Assembly (NCBI GenBank): GCA_046328715.1
Contig: JAXLWB010000002.1
Span: 321,081-385,080 of the forward strand
Source of the DNA: JAXLWB01 sp046328715
GTDB taxonomy: Bacteria; Chloroflexota; Anaerolineae; Caldilineales; Caldilineaceae
DNA length: 64,000 bases
Reading direction: 5' to 3'
Made by a program: the position numbers and the translations under genes. Each line of letters begins with the position of its first letter. Position 1 is the first letter of the stretch. Of this stretch, positions 1 to 7,974 are shown piece after piece. The notes under the pieces are model-generated. The model was not told where the DNA came from, did not search any database, and was given only the letters and a program-made list of their open reading frames with translations.

Positions 1-797
1 GCCCCACAGGAAATCACGACTGTTTCGGCGTTGATAGTCTCCACGTTACCTGCACGTTCTATCTCCACTCCCATCACTCGTCTGCCCGACTCATCAGTAA
101 TCAGCTTTTTTGCCAGCGTCTTCGTCCACAACGTCACATTGCCACTTTCCAATGCAGGGCGCACCGCACAGATGTCAGCATCGCTTTTGGCCAGCACTTT
201 ACAAGGAAAGCCATCGCAGGTTTTGCAGCGAACACAGGCGCCGCCGTCACGCAGGTCGATGCCCATTGGATAGTGAAAAGGACACAATCCGTTGGCACGC
301 AAACGCTGGTTCAGATCCTCAATATAAGGCTCATGCGGCACTGCTGGGAAGGGATAAGGCCCGGAGCGAGGTGGCTCGCAAGGGTCTTCGCCGACCGAAC
401 CGTGGACGCGATAGATCCGCTCAGCCTCGGCGTAAAACGGTTCCAATTCGTCGTAGCTGACAGGCCAGGCAGGAGAGGTTCCGCCTTCATGTTCAAGCGC
501 GGAGAAATCCTCCTTGCGCAGGCGGGGCAGGGCGGCACCATACATTTTGGTATTGCCGCCGACGTAATAGTGCATCCCAGGGGCAAAGTCAGTGCCGTCG
601 GCAGCGTGCCACTTTTCAGGGGTTTTGTACCGTCCCTGGTCAAAGACCGCACTCGGCTGCCAATTTTGCGGCTCCTGCGGCAGATAATCCCCGCGCTCAA
701 TCAGCAGAATCTTGGCACCCGAATTGCGCAGCGCATAGGCTAATGTGCCCCCACCCATGCCAGAGCCGATGATGATGATGTCAAACGTGGCGTTCAT
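1..797 (-). CDS. GMC-family FAD oxidoreductase, 3' end outside window
   Basis: Oxidises an alcohol or sugar hydroxyl using FAD; the large-subunit family of gluconate 2-dehydrogenase and glycoside 3-dehydrogenase is the closest match by recognition. Reading back from ATG at 797, the protein opens with a Rossmann motif (IIIIGSGMGGGTLAYAL), followed by a typical FAD-contact stretch (HYYVGGNTKMYG) and a cysteine cluster C188-x2-C191-x2-C194-x4-C199. About 265 codons are visible and the frame stays open to the window edge, so the C-terminal catalytic His pair cannot be seen. It is the last visible gene of the leftward sugar-oxidation cluster, directly downstream of a Gfo/Idh/MocA dehydrogenase. 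Family assignment is firm; the substrate is unknown. Confidence 0.85.
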   Translation of the reverse strand, partial: MNATFDIIIIGSGMGGGTLAYALRNSGAKILLIERGDYLPQEPQNWQPSAVFDQGRYKTPEKWHAADGTDFAPGMHYYVGGNTKMYGAALPRLRKEDFSALEHEGGTSPAWPVSYDELEPFYAEAERIYRVHGSVGEDPCEPPRSGPYPFPAVPHEPYIEDLNQRLRANGLCPFHYPMGIDLRDGGACVRCKTCDGFPCKVLAKSDADICAVRPALESGNVTLWTKTLAKKLITDESGRRVMGVEIERAGNVETINAETVVISCG

Positions 798-872
798 ATT
801 TGGCCTTTACGACTCGACTGAAGCCCCAGCAGCGTGCAAGAGCAAGGAGCCATAGGTATGACTTCGAGGTTT

Positions 873-2009
873 CTATTCGACTATTTGAACCCAATGACCC
901 TGTAACGATGATTGCTCTGCTGCCTCCATCACTGCCTGAATATGAAGCCCATCACGTAAATTCGGCGATGTTGGTTTGTCTTCCCAAATTGCCTTGCACA
1001 GTTGATAAAGACCTTCAGCGTGCGAGCGGCTGAAACCGGGGGCCATGCTGCCATCGGGCGACTTAGCTCCAGCGTAGCGCCCACCCGCTTCGATCTTTTT
1101 ATAGCCGCGCATCCCGCCAAAGGGGGAATCGCCATCACGCACATCGTAGACTTCGAGCCAGGCAGGATCGGCGATGTTGAAACGGATCGCCCCCTTCTCG
1201 CCAAAGATCTCCACAGTCACTTCGTTGTTGAGTCCAGTTCCCATGCGCGAAATCTCAACCAGGCCAAGGGTGCCAGTTGCCAACCGGGCATGTAGCAGCG
1301 CAATATCATCAACATCGACCACAACACGCTCACCAGAACCAGCCGCAGTCGGACGTTCTTTGATCAAGGTATCCAGCGTTGCCTGTACCGAACCAAAGGG
1401 ACCGAGCAGCATATAAATCATGTCTAGAACGTGCGAGCCGAGGTCAAAAAGCGCACCGCCGCCGGAAATCGACTTCTTCTGCCGCCAGGAAATGGGCTTG
1501 TTGGGATCGATGTAGCTGGAACGGTAATAGCGTCCCCGGAAGGAGAAGACTCTTCCCAGGAAGCCGTCGTCAATCAACTGTTTGGCTCGGCTCAACGCAG
1601 GAAAGAAACGCAGGTTGAAGGTCATCTGCGTCTTGACGCCAGCCGCTTCGACAGCTTCGACCATGCGTCGCCCTTCTTCCACGTTCATGGCCAGCGGCTT
1701 TTCGCAGTAAATATGTTTGCCTGCCTGCGCGGCGGCGATCACAATTTCAGCGTGGGAGTTGTTGGGCGTGGTAACGTCAATAATATCGATGTTGGGGCGG
1801 GCGAGAAGCTCACGGTAGTCGGCAGTCGCAAAGTCGCAACCAATCTCACGGGCAGCTTTTTGGGCGGTTTCTGATCGTGTCGTCGCCACGCCAGCGATCT
1901 GTACCATCTCGGCAGGCAGACCGTAATGGAAGGGAATATCACGTAGGCCCATCGCATGAACACGACCAATACCGCCGTAGCCGATCAGGCCGATTTTCAG
2001 TGGTTTCAT
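873..2009 (-). CDS. Gfo/Idh/MocA-family NAD(P)-dependent oxidoreductase
   Basis: Predicted cytoplasmic sugar or cyclitol dehydrogenase of 378 residues. The N-terminus carries the Rossmann fingerprint GLIGYGGIGRVHA (residues 7-19), the family motif EKP at 103-105, and later GGGALFDLGSHVLDM, typical of the C-terminal alpha/beta domain. ATG at 2009 is preferred over an upstream TTG because AGGA lies just before it and the conserved fold starts four residues in; the upstream extension runs into repeat DNA. It sits between a TIM-barrel isomerase-like gene and a GMC oxidoreductase, a mix common in clusters that oxidise and rearrange glycosides or inositols. The exact substrate cannot be read from sequence. 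Confidence 0.9.
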   Translation of the reverse strand: MKPLKIGLIGYGGIGRVHAMGLRDIPFHYGLPAEMVQIAGVATTRSETAQKAAREIGCDFATADYRELLARPNIDIIDVTTPNNSHAEIVIAAAQAGKHIYCEKPLAMNVEEGRRMVEAVEAAGVKTQMTFNLRFFPALSRAKQLIDDGFLGRVFSFRGRYYRSSYIDPNKPISWRQKKSISGGGALFDLGSHVLDMIYMLLGPFGSVQATLDTLIKERPTAAGSGERVVVDVDDIALLHARLATGTLGLVEISRMGTGLNNEVTVEIFGEKGAIRFNIADPAWLEVYDVRDGDSPFGGMRGYKKIEAGGRYAGAKSPDGSMAPGFSRSHAEGLYQLCKAIWEDKPTSPNLRDGLHIQAVMEAAEQSSLQGHWVQIVE

Positions 2010-2021
2010 AAATGTCCTAGC

Positions 2022-2122
2022 AAATACGAAATACAATGTACGAAATACGAAATGTTGGAAAAGAAATGGGTATTGTGGTTTTCAACCAACTCGTATTTCG
2101 TATCTTGTATTTCGTATTTCTA
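2022..2122. repeat. Intergenic hairpin of ACGAAAT-type 7-mers
   Basis: The left arm repeats variants of ACGAAAT and the right arm their complement (ATTTCGT), folding into an imperfect hairpin around a loop near 2055-2085. It lies inside the sugar operon, so it may act as an attenuator or mRNA stabiliser; this is inferred. The right arm runs a few bases into the 3' end of the isomerase gene. Confidence 0.7.
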
Positions 2123-2875
2123 CGTTTGGCTTACCAATCCCCGACTCGTCAAATAGCGATAGCTACGTTCCACCGCCACTAACATGTCGGTGGCGCAGCG
2201 GTCCAGTTCCACCACCCAATAACGAGCATTCGATACTTTGGCAAGCGCCTGAAAATCCATGATCCCGTCACCCACCGCCACCATGTTGGAGTCGCGCCCG
2301 GTTGGGCCGTCTTTGATGTGCAGAAACTCGGCACGTTTGCCAAGTTCGCTCACAATTTGGGCAGGGTCACGACCGGCAGTCTTGGCCCAATAGGTGTCAA
2401 GCTCGAAGAAAATGGTGGGTGCCATTTCGCGCAGCAGAATGCGATAAGGAAATTCGCCAGCCACCGACTCCATCTCCCACCAATGGTTGTGCAACCCGAA
2501 GGCGTAACCATATTTGCGCGCAAGCTGATTGGCAGCATTGTAGCGCTCGGCCAGCCGCCGAATGCCGTCGTGAGAACTGTAATCCAGGTCTTGGGGCCAG
2601 CCATGCCAGATCATGTAGGAACAACCATAAGCAGCCATCGTTTCCAGGGTTGCTTCCAGTTGATCGCCTTCGGGCAGTTCGCAATGAGCGGAGATAACCT
2701 GCAAGCCAGCGTCACGGATCATCTTGGCAGCTTCAGTGACCTGGATATGTTCAGGAAGAAAAGCGGTTTCGACAGCACGGTAGCCTATTTTTGCGATGCG
2801 AGCCAGCGTGCCAGGGAAATCTTTCGCCAATGCATCGCGCAGCGTGTAGAGTTGGAGAGCTATTTGTGGTGGCAT
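2120..2875 (-). CDS. Sugar phosphate isomerase/epimerase-like TIM-barrel protein
   Basis: Member of the xylose isomerase-like TIM-barrel superfamily (251 residues, usual length). Strand motifs expected for a divalent-metal site are present: IALQLYTLRD at the start, ISAHCELPEGD, GLHNHWWEM, FFELDTYW and FLHIKDGP, supplying His, Glu and Asp ligands. Enzymes of this family isomerise or epimerise keto-sugars, dehydrate inosose, or act on 3-keto-glycosides. Flanked by a Gfo/Idh/MocA dehydrogenase and a second TIM-barrel epimerase, it probably handles the keto product of the dehydrogenases. The ATG at 2875 agrees with the first beta strand. Family confident, reaction unknown. Confidence 0.88.
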   Translation of the reverse strand: MPPQIALQLYTLRDALAKDFPGTLARIAKIGYRAVETAFLPEHIQVTEAAKMIRDAGLQVISAHCELPEGDQLEATLETMAAYGCSYMIWHGWPQDLDYSSHDGIRRLAERYNAANQLARKYGYAFGLHNHWWEMESVAGEFPYRILLREMAPTIFFELDTYWAKTAGRDPAQIVSELGKRAEFLHIKDGPTGRDSNMVAVGDGIMDFQALAKVSNARYWVVELDRCATDMLVAVERSYRYLTSRGLVSQT

Positions 2876-2880
2876 AGGTT

Positions 2881-2971
2881 GAGTTACGAGTCTTGAATTA
2901 CGAATTACGAGTCATAAATTGCGAGTTATGAATTACGAATTCGTAAATCGCAACTCGTAATTCGTAATTAT
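2881..2971. repeat. Intergenic hairpin of GAATTAC/ACGAGT-type repeats
   Basis: Short tandem units (variants of GAATTACGA and CGAGT) face their complements (TCGTAATTC), giving nested stems between two genes of the same operon. No gene is seen here. Confidence 0.65.
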
Positions 2972-2975
2972 ACCG

Positions 2976-3776
2976 CTATTTCTTCAATTTGCCATCTGCG
3001 CTGCGGTACTTATCGCTGGCTTCGTCCATTACCTTGCGTAAGCGTTGCACAGCGGCGGTGATCTCGCCTGTACCTGGTTTCAGCTTGCCCTCTTTGCCCT
3101 TAAGCAAAGGTGAAGAAAATTCACCAACGGTCATGCCAGTGGCAATAAAGTCAGCAACATTGTTGGCATTCAGGCCACCATCTTCCATGAGTTCGATGCG
3201 ATCTTCCATACCAGCTTCGGCGATCATGTCGTGCAGCTTGCGCATGGTGGTGTACATGATGTCATCCAGCGCGTGCGGGCTGCGTCCGGCGGTGGGCTTG
3301 ACCCAGAAGGGTGCGCGGCACTCGTATTCGATGATATCCACATAGGGGTGAATGTACTGTTCAAAGGCGGTCGAAGGGACACCTTGCCAAGCCCAAACGC
3401 CAACCTTGAGTTCGAGCTTCTCTTTGATGTAGGTAATGCTCTGGAAGATCGTCTCCATCGTCGTTTCGATGGGCAGGCTGATCAGGCTGACGCCGAGATC
3501 TTTGAGTTGGTTGAAGACATCGAAGTTGGGGCGATACATCTGCAACTGCGCTTCGACTTCGAGGTTGGTGCTCAGGCAGGTGGCTTCAATGATGTCAAAG
3601 CCGCCGCGCGGCATGTTGAAATCCATATATTTGCCATCGCGCACCTCAATATGAATCCAATCGACCCCGGCACTTTCCAACTCTTTAACCGTGTCCCCCA
3701 GCCAGCGATAATCGGCCCAGAACAAGCCGGCAGCAATTTTACATTTTTGTTGTACTTTTCCAATCGTGTTGCTCAT
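2976..3776 (-). CDS. Ribulose-phosphate 3-epimerase-like TIM-barrel protein
   Basis: A 266-residue protein resembling pentulose/hexulose-phosphate 3-epimerases. The second-strand region reads LESAGVDWIHIEVRDGKY, aligning with the epimerase signature around HxDVMDG, but with Glu replacing the first Asp. A C-terminal phosphate-site-like region (MEDGGLNANNVADFIATG) is also present. It is about 40 residues longer than typical Rpe (near 220), so it may belong to an allulose-phosphate epimerase-like or uncharacterised branch. ATG at 3776 has AAAAGGA upstream. It lies between the zinc dehydrogenase and the isomerase-like gene, consistent with keto-sugar interconversion. Substrate uncertain. Confidence 0.8.
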   Translation of the reverse strand: MSNTIGKVQQKCKIAAGLFWADYRWLGDTVKELESAGVDWIHIEVRDGKYMDFNMPRGGFDIIEATCLSTNLEVEAQLQMYRPNFDVFNQLKDLGVSLISLPIETTMETIFQSITYIKEKLELKVGVWAWQGVPSTAFEQYIHPYVDIIEYECRAPFWVKPTAGRSPHALDDIMYTTMRKLHDMIAEAGMEDRIELMEDGGLNANNVADFIATGMTVGEFSSPLLKGKEGKLKPGTGEITAAVQRLRKVMDEASDKYRSADGKLKK

Positions 3777-3786
3777 TAAAATATCC

Positions 3787-3994
3787 TTTTGAAATACGAG
3801 ATATGAAATACGAAATACGAGATCCAGAGAAAAAATAGTTTCAGCAGTTCACGATTTGTCATTCCGAGCAGCAGTTTGCGAGGAATCTTGCATTGACAAC
3901 TCAAGATTCTTCGGCAAAAAGCAGCCTCAGAATGACATCGGTGCCGATTTTATGAAGTATTGAGTTTCGTATCCCTGATTTCGTATCTCGTAAC
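3787..3994. repeat. Composite intergenic hairpin with nested ATTCCGAG-type palindrome
   Basis: Outer arms are tandem GAAATACGA-type units near 3787-3826 and their complement near 3962-3994. Nested inside (3857-3937) is a second inverted repeat running from TGTCATTCCGAG to CTCAGAATGACA, a palindrome type that occurs widely in bacterial genomes. One repeat seems to have landed in the loop of another. Confidence 0.7.
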
Positions 3995-3998
3995 TTGG

Positions 3999-5006
3999 CT
4001 ACATTTCAATCAATACCTTCATCGCCTGCTGTGTACGCATTAATTCGACGCCATATGCTAAATCCGTCAGTGGCAGACGGTGGGTGATCAGCTTAGATGG
4101 TTGTAAACGCTTTGATTCCAATAATTGAATCGTCTGCGCAAAAGGCAAGAGACCCACAAAAGCACCGTGTAGCGTTAGGTCGTAGCGTGTGATGGTATAT
4201 TGATTGACGGGCGGGTTATCGTGTGGGCGCAGACCGAAGAGAATAATCTGTCCCCCGCGTCGGGCACACTTGATGGCGGTGTCGATCTGATTGCCCACAG
4301 CATCAACCACAATGTCGGCACCGAGTTCGGTCAATTCTTTCACAGCCTTAGCAGCTTCCTTCTGTTTGACCTGGATCGCCTCCATGCCCATCTCCTGGGC
4401 AAATTCGAGCCGATAGTCTGCCACGTCGGCTACCATGACTTTGCCTGCGCCCATCGTTTGATACTGCATGCCGAAGAGCAGCCCCATCGGCCCGCCGCCA
4501 ATCACCAAGACATTGTCGCCAGCCTGGAACGGTGCGCGTTTGACTGCGCCTACCACACAGGAGAGTGGTTCGAACAGGGCAGCATCATCACGCGCTACCT
4601 CTGGGCTGATCTTGAAGAAGGCTCGTTCGGGTGCGCAGAGGTAAGGCGCAAAGGCTCCATCAATGGTGGTGCCGATGGTCTGGTAGTTGATGCATTGATT
4701 GTCGAGGCCACGGCGGCAGTAGGCACATTTGCCACAGGTCAGGCGCGGCGCAATCACCACTCGATCACCAGGTCGCAACCCTGTCACCGCCGAACCGACT
4801 TGCTGCACCACACTGATCCCTTCATGACCAATCGTAATGCCGAGGTTGGCTTTATGGGCAGGGGGAACGGCGAGGATATTGAGATCCGTGCCGCAGATAC
4901 CACAAGCCTCGATCTTGACTAAGATATCGGTATCATTTTTCAATTGGGGAATCGGTCGCTCTTCGTATTCGAGAACGCCATTGCCCTTGAAGATAGGGAT
5001 ATTCAT
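3999..5006 (-). CDS. Zinc-dependent alcohol/polyol dehydrogenase (MDR family)
   Basis: NAD(P)-linked medium-chain dehydrogenase of 335 residues. Catalytic-zinc residues C35 and H61-E62 are present, the structural-zinc loop has C91, C94, C97 and C105, and the Rossmann motif VIGGGPMGLL follows. Sorbitol- and threonine-dehydrogenase relatives oxidise secondary alcohols of polyols. The start is ATG at 5006: it overlaps the nitroreductase stop codon as ATGA, while the longer open frame only reads through that gene. This implies translational coupling with the nitroreductase and membership of the SorC-controlled operon. Substrate unknown. Confidence 0.9.
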   Translation of the reverse strand: MNIPIFKGNGVLEYEERPIPQLKNDTDILVKIEACGICGTDLNILAVPPAHKANLGITIGHEGISVVQQVGSAVTGLRPGDRVVIAPRLTCGKCAYCRRGLDNQCINYQTIGTTIDGAFAPYLCAPERAFFKISPEVARDDAALFEPLSCVVGAVKRAPFQAGDNVLVIGGGPMGLLFGMQYQTMGAGKVMVADVADYRLEFAQEMGMEAIQVKQKEAAKAVKELTELGADIVVDAVGNQIDTAIKCARRGGQIILFGLRPHDNPPVNQYTITRYDLTLHGAFVGLLPFAQTIQLLESKRLQPSKLITHRLPLTDLAYGVELMRTQQAMKVLIEM

Positions 5007-5677
5007 CGAGTCTGCCCCCACCCATCCCAATACGTAATCTCCGTCGCTGGAATTCGCTCTGCCGCTTTGAAATCTTCGCCCGTAAAGTAGGCAACCGGCA
5101 AGAGCGCCGCCTGGGTAATGTGCTCTGGAATTCCTAGAATCTCTGCTGCTTCCTTTTCGTAGACCAAGTGCAATGTCGTCCATGCCGATCCGAGACCACG
5201 CGCCCGCAACGCCAACATCAGTGACCATGCTGCGGGCAAGATCGAGCCGTACAATCCAGCCGCCATCGGCGAGGAGAGTTTGTCCGTACGTCCTTCGATA
5301 CAGGGGATAACCAGCAACGGAGCTTCATGCATGTGGCGGGCTAGATACATAGCAGACTCAGCCACTTTCTTTTGCGTATCGGCGGTGGGCGCATGTTCAC
5401 GCGTGTCGGCAGCCGCCCTAGCACTCTGGCGAGCGTAGTCCAGGAAGGACTTGAGGTAGAGATCGCCGATGGCTTTCTTCTTGGCGGCATCGCTTACAAT
5501 CATGAAGTGCCAGCCCTGGCGATTCGATCCACTAGGAGCTTGAATGGCGATCTCGATGCAGCGTTGGATAATCTCTGGCTCCACTGGACGGCTGAAATCA
5601 AGACGCTTGCGCACCGAGCGCGTAGTCGTTAACAGATGATCAGTGATTTCGAGATATTGGGGATCAAGAATGTTCAT
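5003..5677 (-). CDS. Nitroreductase-family FMN oxidoreductase
   Basis: FMN-binding NAD(P)H oxidoreductase of 224 residues. Family hallmarks are TTRSVRKRLDFSRPVEPEII near the N-terminus, IAIQAPSGSNRQGWHFMIV (FMN phosphate and ring contacts) and the C-terminal LGIPEHITQAALLPVAYF. It follows the SorC-type regulator by 23 bases and overlaps the dehydrogenase start by four bases, so it is the first enzyme gene of the operon. Members reduce nitro compounds, quinones or enones, or dehydrogenate flavin-type substrates; its role with sugar enzymes is unclear. A second, more distant nitroreductase lies at 15769-16278. Confidence 0.88.
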   Translation of the reverse strand: MNILDPQYLEITDHLLTTTRSVRKRLDFSRPVEPEIIQRCIEIAIQAPSGSNRQGWHFMIVSDAAKKKAIGDLYLKSFLDYARQSARAAADTREHAPTADTQKKVAESAMYLARHMHEAPLLVIPCIEGRTDKLSSPMAAGLYGSILPAAWSLMLALRARGLGSAWTTLHLVYEKEAAEILGIPEHITQAALLPVAYFTGEDFKAAERIPATEITYWDGWGQTR

Positions 5678-5700
5678 TGTTTTCTCCTTGAAATGTGAGT

Positions 5701-6657
5701 TTAAGAGTTTGCCAACCTAACCACAGTTGCTGCTGTCTCGTCGTCCGTACAGAGCACATCCACTGCGCCGCTGCGCAGTGCGCCAACGATAGCCTGAACT
5801 TTTTCCGTCCCAGCGGCGATCACCATTGTCAACCCAATCTGGCGCAACTCATCCAGGGAGAGGCCGATCACACGCTGGTTGAGCGCACAGGCAACCAGTT
5901 GCCCCTCTGCGCTGAAAATCTGGCCACCCATATCGCCGACTGCGCCTTGCTCGGCCAACGCTTTCATCGCCTGGGCAGCAACAAAACCGCCCTTGACAAA
6001 ACCCGACTCGGCGGGATCAAGGTTGCCGATGCCAACCAAGGCAACCTGTGCTGAACGCGCAGCTTGTAGCGCCCGTTGCACATCGGGTTGGCGGCGCAGA
6101 ATTTCGGCCGCCTCACCGCTATCGGCCACGGCAGGTGAAGCAAGATAGATAACGTCGCCGCCTAACTTTTGCGCCAGTTGACGAGCCAAGGCCGAGCTGT
6201 CCAACTCCTGCATGGCAAAACTCATACTGCCCATCGCCTGCACCACATTGACCTGCGCCTGAAAGCCAGGGCGAATGGCATGGATTACCTCGTAGGTTGA
6301 GCGTCCCAGGCAGACAGCCAGCGTCATGCCATCGGTAAGCGTTTCCTCCAGAAAACGGGCACCCAACGCGCCCAAACGATGTAAACGATGTTGGCGCTCC
6401 TTCTCACCCAGGCGCAACACCAGTGCATGACGCAAGCCAAAGTGCTGGCAGAGTTGCGCCTCCCTTTGTGCGTCGCGCTGCAAGGGCCAGTTGATCGTAA
6501 ACTGGATCACCTGTTCATCACGTGCCTGCTTGAGTAAGCGATAGACTTTGACGCGCGACAAACCCAACTGATTGGCAATCGCATCCTGTGTGCGCTCCTC
6601 TTCATAGTAGAGCGAAGCAATTTGGGCGAGTAGTTCCTGGTGACTAGAGTCGAGCAT
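5701..6657 (-). CDS. SorC/DeoR-type sugar-binding transcriptional regulator
   Basis: Predicted DNA-binding regulator of 318 residues. Residues about 15-45 form the helix-turn-helix (ERTQDAIANQLGLSRVKVYR); the rest is the SorC sugar-phosphate-binding domain (GRSTYEVIHAIRPG, VGIGNLDPAESGF, GQIFSAEGQLV and a C-terminal LTMVIAAGTEKVQAI). ATG at 6657 is chosen over a TTG 27 bases upstream because the perfect inverted repeat at 6664-6708 would otherwise lie inside the gene. That palindrome is a likely operator, so the protein probably controls its own operon (regulator, nitroreductase, dehydrogenase, TIM-barrel enzymes) in response to a phosphorylated sugar. Effector unknown. Confidence 0.9.
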   Translation of the reverse strand: MLDSSHQELLAQIASLYYEEERTQDAIANQLGLSRVKVYRLLKQARDEQVIQFTINWPLQRDAQREAQLCQHFGLRHALVLRLGEKERQHRLHRLGALGARFLEETLTDGMTLAVCLGRSTYEVIHAIRPGFQAQVNVVQAMGSMSFAMQELDSSALARQLAQKLGGDVIYLASPAVADSGEAAEILRRQPDVQRALQAARSAQVALVGIGNLDPAESGFVKGGFVAAQAMKALAEQGAVGDMGGQIFSAEGQLVACALNQRVIGLSLDELRQIGLTMVIAAGTEKVQAIVGALRSGAVDVLCTDDETAATVVRLANS

Positions 6658-6663
6658 GAAATT

Positions 6664-6708
6664 TACTTCTGTGCAAATGCACAAACATCGTTCATTTGCA
6701 CAGAAGTA
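6664..6708. promoter_or_regulatory. Putative SorC-type operator palindrome
   Basis: Perfect 16-bp inverted repeat (6664-6679 and 6693-6708, arm TACTTCTGTGCAAATG) with a 13-base spacer. It sits between the stop of the upstream dehydrogenase gene and the regulator start, the expected position for an autoregulatory operator. Unlike the repeat hairpins elsewhere, its arms are not tandem arrays. Confidence 0.75.
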
Positions 6709-6729
6709 TAGAATTGAAACAAGGGTATG

Positions 6730-7710
6730 TCAAGTGGAGCGCGGCTTCAAACCCGCTTTACGGTAAACTTCGTCAATGACCTGCATACTCACTACCCCAT
6801 CATTTCCATCCGTAAGTAGTGTCGTACCCTGTTGTACTGCCTCAACAAAGGTGCGCAGTTGGTGAGTATAGGAAGATTCGCCCCGAAAACTTTCGCTGTG
6901 CGAGCCAGTACGACTCTTGAACGTGAGTCGATTGAAGAGATGGGGCATAATCGGGTTGAGGACGTGCATTTCACCAGTATCACCGACGACACGGGCGGTC
7001 AGGCGGATCAGCCGTAGAGAGAAGAAGGCGCAGGTCATGCGTCCCGTGGCACCGCTGGGGAATTGCAACTTGGCCTCCATCCAGCGGTCCACCTGGGGCT
7101 TGATACAGCTAGCATGGGCGTAGGTCACGGTTGGGACTTCATCAAGCAGATGGCGCATTAAGCGAAGCGGATAGCACCCCAGATCCATCGTCGCTCCGCC
7201 TGCCAGGTCCCAACGATAACGAATATCATCGAGGCGGCGCAAAATGGTGCAGAAGTGGCCTTCGATGTGGCGAATCGTGCCCAGCTCACCGCTCTTCACA
7301 ATCTCTTTCATGCGTTTAACCAGCGGATGATAGAGGTTGTGAAAGGCTTCCATCAGCACCAGCCCAGTTTCGGCGGCGACTGTGGCCATCTGCCGTGCTT
7401 CCTGGGCATTCGAAGCGATGGGCTTTTCACAGAGCACATGTTTACCCGCCCGCAGTGCTTTGATCGACCACTCGGCGTGAAGGCTGTTGGGCAATGGATT
7501 GTAGACCACGTCGATGGTTGGGTCGTCGAGCAGGGCTTGATAATTATCGTAAACCTTGGGAATCTGATGTACCTGTGCAAACGCCTTCGCCCGTTCCAAG
7601 GAACGCGCAGCAATGGCACTCACTTCAACCTCTGGCAGGAGTCGAGCGGACAAAATCAGCGCCTTGGGAGTGATTCGCGCTGCACCTAACGTTCCAATTC
7701 GTAGTCCCAT
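6730..7710 (-). CDS. Gfo/Idh/MocA-family oxidoreductase (second)
   Basis: NAD(P)-dependent dehydrogenase of 326 residues. The N-terminal Rossmann segment reads RIGTLGAARITPKALI, as in the trans-1,2-dihydrobenzene-1,2-diol/glucose-fructose oxidoreductase branch; the EKPIASNAQEARQM motif and a catalytic-type GGATMDLGCYPLRLMRHLL follow. It lies upstream of the regulator, with the operator palindrome between them, so it may be transcribed separately. It differs clearly from the family member at 873-2009. Substrate unknown. Confidence 0.9.
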   Translation of the reverse strand: MGLRIGTLGAARITPKALILSARLLPEVEVSAIAARSLERAKAFAQVHQIPKVYDNYQALLDDPTIDVVYNPLPNSLHAEWSIKALRAGKHVLCEKPIASNAQEARQMATVAAETGLVLMEAFHNLYHPLVKRMKEIVKSGELGTIRHIEGHFCTILRRLDDIRYRWDLAGGATMDLGCYPLRLMRHLLDEVPTVTYAHASCIKPQVDRWMEAKLQFPSGATGRMTCAFFSLRLIRLTARVVGDTGEMHVLNPIMPHLFNRLTFKSRTGSHSESFRGESSYTHQLRTFVEAVQQGTTLLTDGNDGVVSMQVIDEVYRKAGLKPRST

Positions 7711-7840
7711 AAATAAATGCTACTACAGTACGTTCAATTGATTGCAAAACTCTGCCAACTTCGAGTACACTAACAGACTATTGTGACTTTGAACTTTAAC
7801 CCAAGGATTCACCTTTAAACAATTTGATCAAAGGCAAGCA

Positions 7841-7908
7841 TTGGGAGATTGAGGGATTAGGAGATTGAGAGACTGCAAGAGTGTAATCTCTAATCTCCCA
7901 GTCTCTAT
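7841..7908. repeat. Intergenic hairpin of GGAGATT-type 7-mers
   Basis: The left arm carries GGAGATTGA-like tandem units and the right arm the complement (TAATCTCC). It separates the divergent dehydrogenase and chaperonin-like genes. The rest of the 7711-7974 gap shows no gene. Confidence 0.65.
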
Positions 7909-7974
7909 ATTTCTTGTTCGCTTTTCTTCATGATCGTATAAATGTGTCTCCTATATGAAAATTAACATGTCCGT

